A DNA stretch of 64,000 nucleotides from Saccharicrinis carchari (GCF_900182605.1 NZ_FXTB01000004.1:62001-126000); one strand, 5' to 3'. Counted from the first letter of the stretch, positions 47,390 to 56,414 are shown. Translations and numbers: made by a program. The notes: generated by a model not told the origin, from the sequence alone.

Positions 47390-47429
47390 ACCGGGGGTTT
47401 TGCTTAAAGTAAAGCCTTCGGTTTTTTTT
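47390..47429 (+). terminator. intrinsic terminator of pepD
   Basis: ACCGGGGGTTTTGC pairs with GTAAAGCCTTCGGT (several G-U pairs), followed by eight T. It lies 20 bases past the pepD stop. Confidence 0.75.
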
Positions 47430-47805
47430 GCGCAACAAATGGCTCGCATTCATGGGTAAATCTGTTGCAGTGCAACATTAATACCATGATAAGTAAAACA
47501 AAATGCCAGGTGCCAGGTAATACTGCAAATATGCCAGACAGGTGTACCGAGGATGTATTTTTATGGTTGTAAATGAATAATCCGAAATAGCTTCTATGCT
47601 AAAATTTCGGTGTAAGCGTAAGGTTTGGGCGCTCGAAGAAAGGTACCTGACAACGACATAAGCGGATTGTGCAACTTAGTACCCAAAGAGAAATCCCAAA
47701 AGAGCATAATTACCCCCCCCTTTTTGAGAGACGCACCATCACCCATTCCAAAAAGCAATTAAATTTACATCTATAAGCTGATGCTATTCCATTATCGGTT
47801 TCCGT
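47430..47805. other. intergenic region with C8 tract, no gene seen
   Basis: No ORF of note. A run of eight C followed by five T lies at 47713-47725, outside any coding region. Confidence 0.45.
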
Positions 47806-48804
47806 TTAGCTATGTCCTTGCTTTGTGATTTTCACAACAACTTCACTTGCTTTTTGTTGTTCAATAATCTTGCGGACATATAGATTTCGGGTAACCTGAC
47901 GACCAAGGCTCACCAAATCTATCTGCACTACTAAGGCATTATCAACCGTATTGTTGGTAGCGGATAAGTGCGGTAAGCTTATTTTACCCCTGTGGTCTGT
48001 TTTTATCCTATCGTTTACCAAATAAGCACCTGAATATTTTAACTGTACCGGCATGTTACTAACCGATTTTTTTTGTGCATCGCAAACAATGTAACATGTT
48101 TCAAAACCCGCTGTTTCCACGTCTGAAATAAAGTTTAACCCCCTTACGATGGTATTTATTTCCCGGGTAGATTCCGAAACCAGGTCTATTTTCTTTCCCT
48201 GCACGTCTGCTACTGTCGATTCATTTAAATACCCGCTTAAAGCATCAATAACAAGGGCAAAATGCTCAATAGCTGCTACGTGCTGACCATTGCTTAAACG
48301 GCTTATACCCATTAAATATTTATCACTTGCCATTTTAAGCGCCTCGTTTTTTCTACGAATCTTAACCTCTTTGTGCTTCTGCTTTGAGAGACGATAAAAA
48401 GCATAGGTGTTCGACAAATCTTCCCATTTGTCCAGGTACTCATATCCCTCCAGATATTCTGCCGATGTGGATTTAATCCTGTTCTGCAAATATTCCTTCA
48501 CTCCTTGCTTGTCCTCTACCTGATAAAAAATAGCCTCTGCTTGAATGGTAGAATTAATTTGACTCGAAATATCGGCCAGCGCCTTTTCCTTTGCTTTATC
48601 CTCGAACAACATGGCAGCACCCACCTTAGGCGCAATACCTATTCCATAATAATAATCACTATTTACGGGGCGTTGCTTCAGCCATGCAGGCTTACTTTGC
48701 TCCAATAGTTCCCTTTGTTTTTTTTGGCTCGAACAAGCAAGCAGAGTAAGCAATACGAACAAATATAAACTGTTTCGCATTTTAACTTCACGTTTAAGTT
48801 TCAT
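47806..48804 (-). CDS. LPP20-like lipoprotein
   Basis: 332 residues. The lipobox LLACSS places the lipidated cysteine near residue 24; the alternative start M9 (MRNSLYLF) gives a more usual signal length. The region around KPAWLKQRPVNSDYYYGIGIAPK, followed by AKEKALADISSQINSTI, resembles LPP20/FlgT-like lipoproteins that have no enzymatic role. The C-terminal ~100 residues are beta-rich. It starts 2 bases after the TPR-like lipoprotein gene, so both are one unit. The role is unknown; such pairs are suspected envelope assembly factors. Confidence 0.7.
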   Translation of the reverse strand: MKLKREVKMRNSLYLFVLLTLLACSSQKKQRELLEQSKPAWLKQRPVNSDYYYGIGIAPKVGAAMLFEDKAKEKALADISSQINSTIQAEAIFYQVEDKQGVKEYLQNRIKSTSAEYLEGYEYLDKWEDLSNTYAFYRLSKQKHKEVKIRRKNEALKMASDKYLMGISRLSNGQHVAAIEHFALVIDALSGYLNESTVADVQGKKIDLVSESTREINTIVRGLNFISDVETAGFETCYIVCDAQKKSVSNMPVQLKYSGAYLVNDRIKTDHRGKISLPHLSATNNTVDNALVVQIDLVSLGRQVTRNLYVRKIIEQQKASEVVVKITKQGHS

Positions 48805-48806
48805 TG

Positions 48807-50195
48807 TTAATTTTCGGGTTTATAGTTTTTAATCTGCTCCGTTATTTGTTTAACACAAGCCTCAGTCAATGCATTCTCCAACTCCGGATTGCTCCGAATT
48901 GTCTTTTTGTTTTCAAACATTTTATGTAAACTACTGATGGCTGAGGCACTATCGTACACCCTGTCTTCATCACTATCCTTACTCAGGTACTTCCAGATGC
49001 CGGGAATTAATTTTTTATAGTCACCTTTAAATTCGGCATAATGCATTTTATCCTTCTCTTCCCTATTAAATATATCGGATACAGGTACCTCATCTCTATC
49101 CGTTCGTTTTACGGAATAGGATACAGATAAAGCTACTTTATTAACAGCCTGGTATTCATAGTAGGTAACTTTGTCGTATACCTCTCTCTCCTTCGATAGC
49201 TTTGTTTTTTCATCTACATACTTCTCTACCCTCTTTAAATAACCCTTCTTCTCCGTTTTTACTACTTGCCCTTTACTTACATTGTACTTTTGCACCTGGG
49301 CACTAAACACAGCTTTGGCATCTGGCATGGGTTGGCTGCTTACAACACCTTTTGTGCGATCGAACTGAAACGCCTTTTTAGTAAGTGTTTTCGCGGGCGA
49401 TATGGCATTTCCTGTTCCAATTACCTCGTACAAAGGCGAGTTGATGCTGTTTATACCCTTTACCACCTTATTGGTTAGTTGACCCGCAAGGGTTTTATAG
49501 GATGAAAAATTGGTATTTACCGAAGACACATAAATGGTTAATTTGGCCTGCTTTAACGATTCATTCATCAAAGCCAAACTATTATGGTACACTTTAACCT
49601 TAGCCACTATATCTTTAAACACCAGGTAAGCCGATCGGTACATTTTATTCTGCATCAGCTCTTTACCATTTCGATACATTGGCTCATAATGGGCAGTCGT
49701 CCATTTACTTTTGGCATCCTTATAATTACTGTCGATAGATAATATCTCGGCAAATAGTTTTTCGGCACTGGTAAATTGTTCTAAATCCAGCGCCTTTGAT
49801 GCTTCACGATACAACCCACTTAAAAAAGCATCCTCAACCTCCTTATAATAAGCATGTTGTTCATCCGGAAAGATTAGTTTAACACCTACGCCTTGCAATT
49901 TGTTATAGTAAGCATCAGCTGCTCTAAACGCATAAACAGCCTCCTTAGGATTACCATTTTGATATTGTGTTTTAAATATTTCCATTTTATCGTCGAGTAC
50001 CAACTGGCCTGTACGCTGAAGCCCTAATTTAGCATCAATATTATTGATATTTTTTTGTAAGGACGCAAAATAGTTATCAGCCGCATCCGCATACAAACCA
50101 GAGTTTTCGAGCAAACCTGCTTTTTTAACATATCGCTTGCTGGCACACCCCGCCAACATAAAAATTAGGGACATTGCAAGTAAAATCTGCTTCAT
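48807..50195 (-). CDS. lipoprotein with TPR-like repeats
   Basis: 462 residues from MKQILLAMSLIFMLAGC (ATG 50195); a start at 50213 adds six residues. The lipobox LAGC is clear. The first ~220 mature residues show helical repeats resembling TPR (for example YREASKALDLEQFTSAEKLFAEIL, read as two helices), followed by a beta-rich part. It is probably attached to a membrane in the periplasm. It lies 37 bases or more downstream of the D-threonine-aldolase-like gene and directly before the LPP20-like gene. No named family is recognised. Confidence 0.7.
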   Translation of the reverse strand: MKQILLAMSLIFMLAGCASKRYVKKAGLLENSGLYADAADNYFASLQKNINNIDAKLGLQRTGQLVLDDKMEIFKTQYQNGNPKEAVYAFRAADAYYNKLQGVGVKLIFPDEQHAYYKEVEDAFLSGLYREASKALDLEQFTSAEKLFAEILSIDSNYKDAKSKWTTAHYEPMYRNGKELMQNKMYRSAYLVFKDIVAKVKVYHNSLALMNESLKQAKLTIYVSSVNTNFSSYKTLAGQLTNKVVKGINSINSPLYEVIGTGNAISPAKTLTKKAFQFDRTKGVVSSQPMPDAKAVFSAQVQKYNVSKGQVVKTEKKGYLKRVEKYVDEKTKLSKEREVYDKVTYYEYQAVNKVALSVSYSVKRTDRDEVPVSDIFNREEKDKMHYAEFKGDYKKLIPGIWKYLSKDSDEDRVYDSASAISSLHKMFENKKTIRSNPELENALTEACVKQITEQIKNYKPEN

Positions 50196-50250
50196 ATAAA
50201 TACGTTTAATCACTATGTTTTAATTACTGAAAAGTTCGTTTCAACTTGTT

Positions 50251-51345
50251 TTACTTCATCATTTCAATAAAGTTACCATCTGTGCTAAGAAATTGCTTCA
50301 TCAAATTAGCCGTTAGGCAAGAGTGAACAGGTAAAACCCCCACCACATCGCCTGGTTTAAGGGTAGGCATTACTTGCTTGCTTACCGAAATAATGCCATG
50401 CTCTTGCGACAAAGACCTAACCTGTCCCAGCACTTGTTCCGAATCCCAATCGCGTCCGTTCAGCTTAACCACACTGCCGTACGTTGTTGATCCATCCGCC
50501 AACTCAAGCCCTTCCTTCGACAAATGAACAGCGCCGGCATGTACAACTATTTCGTTGCGTTGCGGATGCACGGCTATAACGGGTGCCGCCAAACAAACCG
50601 CTATATCGCTTAATTGGCATGCTCCAATTTGCACTTGCATACAATCGTAAAAAACAAAATTACCCGGACGAAACTCATCAACACCATAAAAATCGCTGTA
50701 AACAGAACAGCTTGGTGTGTCGCCCCATGATAATTGCATCAGCGGAAAATGGTCTTTCAGGAATGTTTTTAAAGCCAAAAATTTTTGTAAAGCCGGCTCA
50801 ACTATTTCGCTTATTTGCACTTTATTCCGAGTTCCATACGTATTACCTGCATGCGTTAAGAATCCGATAAAAATTAATTTTTTCGTCTCCCTTAAGCCAC
50901 TCAGCATTTTTTTTATTTTTATCAAATCATCGGCATCAACTCCGGTACGGTGGTAGCCGGTATCTACTTTAACAAACACACCTACAGGATGCTGTAAACC
51001 CCTTTCCAGCGCCATGATGGTTTGCTCCTCCTCCACTACGATATTCAGGTTAATTTTTGCTGCCAGGGTATTAATACTCGCGGCATCAATTTGTGTAGCC
51101 GTAATAGCTACCGTAATATCCTTCCAGGCATTTTGTGCAAAATACCTTGCCATTTTAAACGAAGAAACAGTGATACGCTCAATGCCTTGCTCTCTGAACC
51201 ATTCGGCAATCCGGGCCGATTGATGTGTTTTAAAATGAGGTCTAAAGTCTCCATTCCATCCTTTAACACGCTCGGCCATTCGTTTAATATTCGCTTTGCA
51301 AACAGATTCGTTCAGCAATAAAGTAGGCTCAAAAATTGGGGACAT
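50251..51345 (-). CDS. D-threonine aldolase / D-serine dehydratase-like PLP enzyme
   Basis: 364 residues of the alanine racemase-fold group. The PLP lysine is expected at K39 (RPHFKTH), and a C-terminal metal site is visible as PVHSC, as in D-threonine aldolases and D-serine dehydratases. FIGFLTHAGNTYG and WGDTPSCSV are further family segments. It would cleave or dehydrate D-beta-hydroxy amino acids in the cytoplasm. The two reactions cannot be separated from motifs. It is the first gene before the two lipoprotein genes and has a good promoter. Confidence 0.87.
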   Translation of the reverse strand: MSPIFEPTLLLNESVCKANIKRMAERVKGWNGDFRPHFKTHQSARIAEWFREQGIERITVSSFKMARYFAQNAWKDITVAITATQIDAASINTLAAKINLNIVVEEEQTIMALERGLQHPVGVFVKVDTGYHRTGVDADDLIKIKKMLSGLRETKKLIFIGFLTHAGNTYGTRNKVQISEIVEPALQKFLALKTFLKDHFPLMQLSWGDTPSCSVYSDFYGVDEFRPGNFVFYDCMQVQIGACQLSDIAVCLAAPVIAVHPQRNEIVVHAGAVHLSKEGLELADGSTTYGSVVKLNGRDWDSEQVLGQVRSLSQEHGIISVSKQVMPTLKPGDVVGVLPVHSCLTANLMKQFLSTDGNFIEMMK

Positions 51346-51370
51346 AAATAATTCAATATCATTTGTAAAA

Positions 51371-51401
51371 CAAAAATACCAACACTTTGTGAGCCGGCAA
51401 A
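51371..51401 (-). promoter_or_regulatory. promoter of D-threonine-aldolase-like gene (TTTG-N19-TATTTTTG)
   Basis: TTTG (51401 to 51398) and TATTTTTG (51378 to 51371) on the minus strand are separated by 19 bases, a full match to consensus. Predicted leader is under 25 bases. Confidence 0.6.
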
Positions 51402-51426
51402 TATAAGTTTCTTTTTTTTACCCATC

Positions 51427-51434
51427 TATTTTTG
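51427..51434 (+). promoter_or_regulatory. candidate -7 element of FAD oxidoreductase gene
   Basis: TATTTTTG followed by CACG matches TAnnTTTG; leader about 53 bases. No clear -33. It sits back to back with the divergent promoter. Confidence 0.45.
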
Positions 51435-51493
51435 CACGAATCCACAACAATTTGTTGTGTAAAGCATTATAATTAAACTAAAACAAACTCAAT

Positions 51494-52666
51494 ATGAATG
51501 TTAAAAATTTTGTTATTGTAGGTGGAGGTATTGCCGGACTTTCGGCCATTAAAGCCATTAGGGAAGAAAATAAATCGGCCTCGGTTCTTTGGGTTAATAA
51601 CGAGGATAGAATACCATATAAAAGAACAAAAATAAACAAACACATAGCCAAAGGATTTTCTAAAGATGAATTTGCGTTAATCGATCATCATTGGTTAGCT
51701 GACCAGCATGTAGAATTGCTTTACGACAAAGTGGAGCAGATAAACACCACAAAACACGTACTCACTTTTAATCATAGCGGCAGCATAAAGTACAACAAAT
51801 TGATAATTGCCACCGGAAAAATACCAAAACATTTCTATGTAGACGGATTAACCGAGAACATAGTACATCAGGTGCACACTGCCCGTCAAGTTGAAAATAT
51901 TGTACGTTCAACCGCTAAGTCAAAAAGGTATTTAGTTATTGGTGCCGGGGTAGAAGGTGTAGAAACGGCTGAACAACTGATAAAATTGGGCAAAGAGGTA
52001 ACGCTTATTGAACGCAATAGTATGGTTTTAAAACGTTTTCTCACCCCCAAGTTTGCCCATATGTTAGAAAAATCAATTCTAAATGCAGGCATTAATTTAC
52101 GATTAGGCATCACACAATTGGCTTACAAACAATCTAAATCCGGAACATCTTTGATGACGATAGATGGTCAGGAGCATCAGGTTGATACCATTATTTCCAC
52201 TATCGGTTATCTCCCAAACACCAAATTAGCCATCGATGCACATATAAAGTGTAACACCGGTATAATGGTTAATGAGCATCTCGAAACCTCGGCTCCGGAT
52301 GTGTATGCTGCCGGCGATGTAGCGGAGCATCCCCTGGGGCAAATTACCGGGCTATGGCATGCCGCTGAACATCAAGGCCGTTTAGCCGGGTTAAATGCTT
52401 GTGGCAAACAGTTAAAGCTCCAACTAAAGCCATTCAGGATGAAAACAGATGTATTTGGCGAGTTTTACTTTTCAGTGTTGCCTCCCAATAACAAGCTAAG
52501 TCTTATTGAGGAAGAAATGGGCGATAGCAGAAGAGATATGTATTTTAATAATGATAAAATTGAGGCGCTGTTAATGAAAAATGATAAAAGTAGAGCAAAA
52601 ATTTATCAACAAGCTTTAATGGAAAAATGGAGCCTCGAAAAAATAAGGAAGGAAATACCTTTATAG
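51494..52666 (+). CDS. FAD-dependent pyridine nucleotide-disulfide oxidoreductase
   Basis: 390 residues with the two-dinucleotide-fold architecture: FAD motif GGGIAGLSAIKAIRE (9-23), NAD(P) motif GAGVEGVETAEQLIKLG, and AAGDVAE near 275. There is no CxxC redox pair. It most resembles rubredoxin/NAD reductases and the N-terminal part of NirB-type proteins, so it probably passes electrons from NAD(P)H to a small iron-sulfur protein. No such partner is encoded next to it. Cytoplasmic. Single gene. Confidence 0.85.
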   Translation: MNVKNFVIVGGGIAGLSAIKAIREENKSASVLWVNNEDRIPYKRTKINKHIAKGFSKDEFALIDHHWLADQHVELLYDKVEQINTTKHVLTFNHSGSIKYNKLIIATGKIPKHFYVDGLTENIVHQVHTARQVENIVRSTAKSKRYLVIGAGVEGVETAEQLIKLGKEVTLIERNSMVLKRFLTPKFAHMLEKSILNAGINLRLGITQLAYKQSKSGTSLMTIDGQEHQVDTIISTIGYLPNTKLAIDAHIKCNTGIMVNEHLETSAPDVYAAGDVAEHPLGQITGLWHAAEHQGRLAGLNACGKQLKLQLKPFRMKTDVFGEFYFSVLPPNNKLSLIEEEMGDSRRDMYFNNDKIEALLMKNDKSRAKIYQQALMEKWSLEKIRKEIPL

Positions 52667-52816
52667 CTTACTAGGTAAGCAGGCAAATATGTATTGAAAT
52701 ACCACAGTCTTAGGCATTGTAAATATCCCATCTTCGGTACGGGGACGGGAAGTGTTTTCTTACCCTCCTAAATCAGCCTCATATTTACTTCCCTGTTTGA
52801 CAACCGGCAAGCTAGC

Positions 52817-52835
52817 TCCCGAAGCAAGTTCGGGA
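52817..52835. repeat. TCCCGAA-N5-TTCGGGA inverted repeat
   Basis: Perfect 7-bp stem with 5-base loop, followed by CAG. A similar element lies at 54624-54642, so this may be a small dispersed intergenic repeat of this genome. No T-run follows. Confidence 0.5.
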
Positions 52836-52930
52836 CAGTTGTGGCAGACAGCACCCTCTGGATTATTTTAAGTACTTTAGTACTCGTGTTCATGCTGGGC
52901 ATTAAAAATTACAAATATTTTGATGTAAAA

Positions 52931-54199
52931 ATGAGATTACTTTTTATATTTTTTTCAGTCATCGTTTTAAATCCTTCAATTCATGGTCAAGTTGGAAAAT
53001 TAGTGTGGGAGGACAATTTTAATCAAGGTCAACTAGATTTAAGCAAATGGAGTTACGAAACTGGTACAGGAGTAAATGGAGATTGGGGTACAGGTCAACT
53101 AGATAGAGCAACCGATAAAATTGAAAATATAAGCTTTCAGAATAATGTACCTGGTGCAGACGATGGGTGTCTTGTTATTACAACACGAAAAGAATTTTAT
53201 ATAGACAGAAACTATACCAGCGGAAGAGTAATTTCTGCCGATAAAGCTTCCTGGGGACCGGGACACAGGATTGTCGCAAAGGTTTTTCCAAAAGATATAA
53301 AACACAAAGGTCAAGGCTTTGCTTTTTGGATGATGCCTGATGAAATTCCTGAAGGATGGGATTATATTATGTGGCCCCAGGGCGGAGAAATTGATATTAT
53401 GGAATATGTAGGATCGATCCCCTACCATAATCTTGGTAGTGTTCATTATGCATGGTTTTGGGAAAATAATCAATGGCAATCATGGAACCATGGACACAAA
53501 GGATTCTATTATAGCTATGAAACAGGGCAAGTTCCGAATCCTTGTGAACCTGAATATGGAGGCTATCCTCCTCCTGAAAATGAGCCAAATGCTGGAAGTA
53601 CCGGCTTTCATACATATGGTATAGATTGGTATAAAGATAAAATTGAGTTTTTTGTTAACGATTACGTTTATCACATTCATTATTTGAATGATGGAGGCGC
53701 CTTTCGAGTTGATGGACAAGATGAAGATGCAATTAATATTATAGATGGTAGTAGAGTTGGTGTTTCTGAATATTCAAACCATTTTGAGGAATGGAATCCT
53801 TTTCAGCATAAAATGTATGCAATTTTAAGTGCTGGTGTAGGCGGCCAGGATTATACATATGGTGGTTCAATTATTCCTGAAGCTGAATTTCCTTGTTCCG
53901 TTTTTATTGATTGGGTGAAGGTTTATGAATTAGATAATACACTAGGCTTAAATGCGGAAGGAAATAATATGGAATTCAACACCTTTCCTAACCCATCAAA
54001 TGGTATACTGAAAATTCAAATCAGTACGCCTAAAGAATACACTTTCAAAATTATTGATCTATCTGGAAAAACAATAATTCATAATGTATTTTTTCAATCA
54101 TCAGAAATAGATGTGTCAGACCTTAAAAAGGGAATGTACTTAGTACTAATTAACAATGATAATTATTCAATATCAAAGAAGATAGTTATAGAAGAATAA
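52931..54199 (+). CDS. secreted GH16 beta-glucanase-type enzyme with T9SS sorting domain
   Basis: 422 residues from ATG 52931, which directly precedes the signal peptide (MRLLFIFF to HGQ, about 1-20); an upstream GTG at 52841 is less likely. The GH16 catalytic signature is GGEIDIMEYVG with E153, D155 and E158 in the ExDxxE form. The last ~75 residues are a T9SS sorting domain (FPNPSNGILKIQI, then IIDLSGKTI and LKKGMYLVLI). Family members cut beta-1,3 or mixed-linkage glucans or related algal galactans, and the substrate is not readable here. One sampled line (53101-53160) has 20 of 60 G+C, AT-richer than most neighbours, so recent acquisition is possible. Confidence 0.9.
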   Translation: MRLLFIFFSVIVLNPSIHGQVGKLVWEDNFNQGQLDLSKWSYETGTGVNGDWGTGQLDRATDKIENISFQNNVPGADDGCLVITTRKEFYIDRNYTSGRVISADKASWGPGHRIVAKVFPKDIKHKGQGFAFWMMPDEIPEGWDYIMWPQGGEIDIMEYVGSIPYHNLGSVHYAWFWENNQWQSWNHGHKGFYYSYETGQVPNPCEPEYGGYPPPENEPNAGSTGFHTYGIDWYKDKIEFFVNDYVYHIHYLNDGGAFRVDGQDEDAINIIDGSRVGVSEYSNHFEEWNPFQHKMYAILSAGVGGQDYTYGGSIIPEAEFPCSVFIDWVKVYELDNTLGLNAEGNNMEFNTFPNPSNGILKIQISTPKEYTFKIIDLSGKTIIHNVFFQSSEIDVSDLKKGMYLVLINNDNYSISKKIVIEE

Positions 54200-54231
54200 T
54201 AAACACTCAATAGGAGACGTCTAAAGGCCAA

Positions 54232-54501
54232 ATGACCGAAAGTATGCCTCTCATTATTGATAAAGAGATTATAGTTAAAGCTTTAGGGGCAGGGCTTAAA
54301 GATAATAACCTGATAAAACGATTATTTGAAGGTCAGATTAACGGAAGTGAAGTATTCTCAGATGCTGCTAAAACCATTTAGGAAATACATAAAATAAAAG
54401 ATAATAATTACCATATCATAAGCTCTAATGTTTGGATAGACAAAGAAGACTTCCATGCTTATGAGTATGCTACCGATATTTTATTATTAGAAGAATCATA
54501 A
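54232..54501 (+). pseudogene. small ORF interrupted by in-frame TAG
   Basis: From ATG 54232 the frame runs 49 codons to a TAG at 54379, then continues open for 39 more codons to TAA at 54499-54501. The two parts together (starting MTESMPLIIDKEII, ending ILLLEES) have protein-like composition. The TAA overlaps an ATG that opens only 19 codons. I recognise no family. It looks like a small gene, perhaps of an addiction or regulatory pair, broken by one nonsense mutation; chance reading is possible. Confidence 0.35.
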
Positions 54502-54623
54502 TGGCAAAAAACCAAATACAAATGGCTATCGGTCATTATTTCTCTGTACTTTTTAGCTGACATACACTAATTAGTATTTTCAATCCATTAGTTTCTTAAT
54601 GATTGTTTAAATTTATGAAACGA

Positions 54624-54642
54624 GCCCCCGAAAGGTCGGGGC
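54624..54642. repeat. GCCCC(C)GA / TCGGGGC inverted repeat
   Basis: Stem of seven pairs with one bulged C and AAAGG loop, followed by CAG, similar in form to 52817-52835. It lies 39 bases before the macrodomain gene. Confidence 0.4.
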
Positions 54643-54680
54643 AGGCTATATGACAAATGAAAGCAATTTAATTAGAGTAT

Positions 54681-55187
54681 ATGAAAATAGAAGTTATACA
54701 GGCCGATATCACAAAATTAGCAGTTGACGCCATTGTTAATGCAGCCAAATCGTCGCTTATGGGTGGTGGTGGTGTTGATGGTGCAATACACAGGGCCGGC
54801 GGCCCTTCCATCCTTGCCGAGTGCAAGGTAATCCGTAACAGACAAGGCGACTGCCCGGCGGGTGAGGCAGTAATAACCGGGGCCGGTAAATTACCGGCTC
54901 AATACGTCATTCATACCGTAGGCCCCATATGGAACGGGGGAGACTCCGGGGAGCCTGAAAAACTCAGAAACTGCTATCTAAATGCCTTAAAGCTGGCTGC
55001 TCAGCATGATGTTAAAACCATCGCTTTCTCCAATATAAGTACGGGGGTGTATGGCTATCCCAAAAAACAAGCAGCACAAATTGCCCTTTCCGCGGTTAAA
55101 TCATTCAAAGCAGCATCGGTGCAAAAGGTTATTTTTGCATGTTTTGATGAGGAAAATTATGATTTATATAAGGAGCTTGTGGAGTAA
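54681..55187 (+). CDS. macrodomain protein, O-acetyl-ADP-ribose deacetylase-like
   Basis: 168 residues forming a single macrodomain of the MacroD/YmdB type: [26 protein letters not shown] holds N20 and D33 expected in ADP-ribose binding and catalysis (given here as motif positions 16-41), and ISTGVYGYP forms the second phosphate loop. It should remove acetyl from O-acetyl-ADP-ribose or ADP-ribose from acidic residues of proteins. Cytoplasmic. The preceding broken ORF raises the possibility of a former ADP-ribosylation pair, which is speculative. Confidence 0.92.
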   Translation: MKIEVIQADITKLAVDAIVNAAKSSLMGGGGVDGAIHRAGGPSILAECKVIRNRQGDCPAGEAVITGAGKLPAQYVIHTVGPIWNGGDSGEPEKLRNCYLNALKLAAQHDVKTIAFSNISTGVYGYPKKQAAQIALSAVKSFKAASVQKVIFACFDEENYDLYKELVE

Positions 55188-55366
55188 ACCAAAAAGGATG
55201 CACGGTACTAACGATATAATAACTTCTCCTTATAATTAGAACATATGATATGACGGTACAACTATTTGCTGCAAAACAACAGGCACATTCACCTTACTCT
55301 ATCTCTGTAGAACCTGGAGTTTATGTTTAAATATTTCTGGCAAAAGGGGTCAATCGGCCTCTTCAA
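55188..55366. other. intergenic, no supported gene
   Basis: Only very short open frames; no hairpin or promoter match. Confidence 0.4.
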
Positions 55367-55477
55367 ATGGAATTGTATAATAGTAAGAGGTTAACTCGTA
55401 TTAAAGGTGCTATTTTAACAACTATATCAGCTATGTTTTATATTTTAGCAAGTAGATTAGCATTTTTTTTACTTTAA
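55367..55477 (+). CDS. possible 36-residue membrane peptide
   Basis: ATG 55367 opens 36 codons: a basic N terminus (MELYNSKRLTRIKG) followed by a hydrophobic stretch (about 15-36) long enough to cross the membrane. It is AT-rich and lies 82 bases before the ATP-cone nuclease gene in the same direction. No convincing ribosome-binding site is close. It could be chance, since AT-rich DNA often encodes hydrophobic runs. Confidence 0.2.
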   Translation: MELYNSKRLTRIKGAILTTISAMFYILASRLAFFLL

Positions 55478-55559
55478 GATGTTAAGCGTGCTGATTGTTC
55501 GCCCCATCATAACCCCATACCACAAAACTATGCAATACCTTAGCCGTTAAAATTTAGTT

Positions 55560-56411
55560 ATGGACAATAAAACATCAACAAAAAACATCCTTATCAAAAA
55601 GGCATCGGGCGATGAGGAGCTGTTTATGCCTAAAAAATTACGGCACTCCTTATTAAATGCAGGTGCACAAAGCGATACGGTTGCAAAAATAGTTGCCGAC
55701 ATACAGGATTGGATATTTCCCGGTGCCACGACCAAAGAAATATACAGACGTGCCTTTTCAATTTTACATCGCGAAGCAACCAGGCCGGCAACACGTTACA
55801 AGTTAAAACAGGCCCTATTTGCATTAGGGCCAACAGGTTATCCGTTTGAGATCTTGATAGGGCAGTTATTTAAACAAAAAGGCTTCGACACCGAGGTTGG
55901 GGTTGTTGTAGATGGGCATTGCCTAACACACGAAATGGATGTGATTGCCACAAACAACAGCATTCAACATTTAATGGAATGCAAATACCATAAGGATCAA
56001 GGGAAGCATGTAAGCATTCAGGTACCCTTGTATGTGCGCTCGCGGGTGGACGACATCATACGCAAACGAGAAGGTATGGAGGAATATCGTGGATATTCCT
56101 TTACGGGCTGGGTAGTCACAAATACCAGCTTTTCGTCAGATTCTTTGCAATACGGAAACTGCAATGGATTAAACCTACTGGCATGGGATTACCCGATTGG
56201 AAAGGGCTTAAAAAATATTATCGAAGATTTAAAAATATATCCCATTACGATATTAAACAATCTTAATTCCAAAGCAAAACAACATTTGCTAAATCAAGGG
56301 GTAGTAACTTGCTCACAGTTATTGGAAAATATGGTTTTGCTCCAGACATTTGGTTTAAGCAAAACTAAATACGATGCTTTGCGAAATGAAATAAACCAGC
56401 TTTGTTTCTAA
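55560..56411 (+). CDS. ATP-cone domain fused to restriction-endonuclease-like domain
   Basis: 283 residues. Residues ~8-92 resemble an ATP-cone, the nucleotide-sensing domain of ribonucleotide reductases and NrdR (ILIKKASGDEELFMPKKL). Residues ~95-215 are an Mrr-like restriction-endonuclease fold with a PD-(D/E)xK-type site: E97, D127 (HEMDVIA) and E140-C-K142. The C-terminal ~60 residues look like a helical hairpin tail (HLLNQGVVTCSQLLEN). A nuclease gated by ATP or dATP is the natural reading; activity and target are not known. The LRR gene follows after 3 bases, so the two are probably co-translated. Confidence 0.8.
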   Translation: MDNKTSTKNILIKKASGDEELFMPKKLRHSLLNAGAQSDTVAKIVADIQDWIFPGATTKEIYRRAFSILHREATRPATRYKLKQALFALGPTGYPFEILIGQLFKQKGFDTEVGVVVDGHCLTHEMDVIATNNSIQHLMECKYHKDQGKHVSIQVPLYVRSRVDDIIRKREGMEEYRGYSFTGWVVTNTSFSSDSLQYGNCNGLNLLAWDYPIGKGLKNIIEDLKIYPITILNNLNSKAKQHLLNQGVVTCSQLLENMVLLQTFGLSKTKYDALRNEINQLCF

Positions 56412-56414
56412 AGT

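Noticed and set aside
47713-47725. Run of eight C followed by five T as a phase-variation switch
   Set aside because: It lies between genes, downstream of both nearest coding ends, with no promoter or start codon that it could switch.
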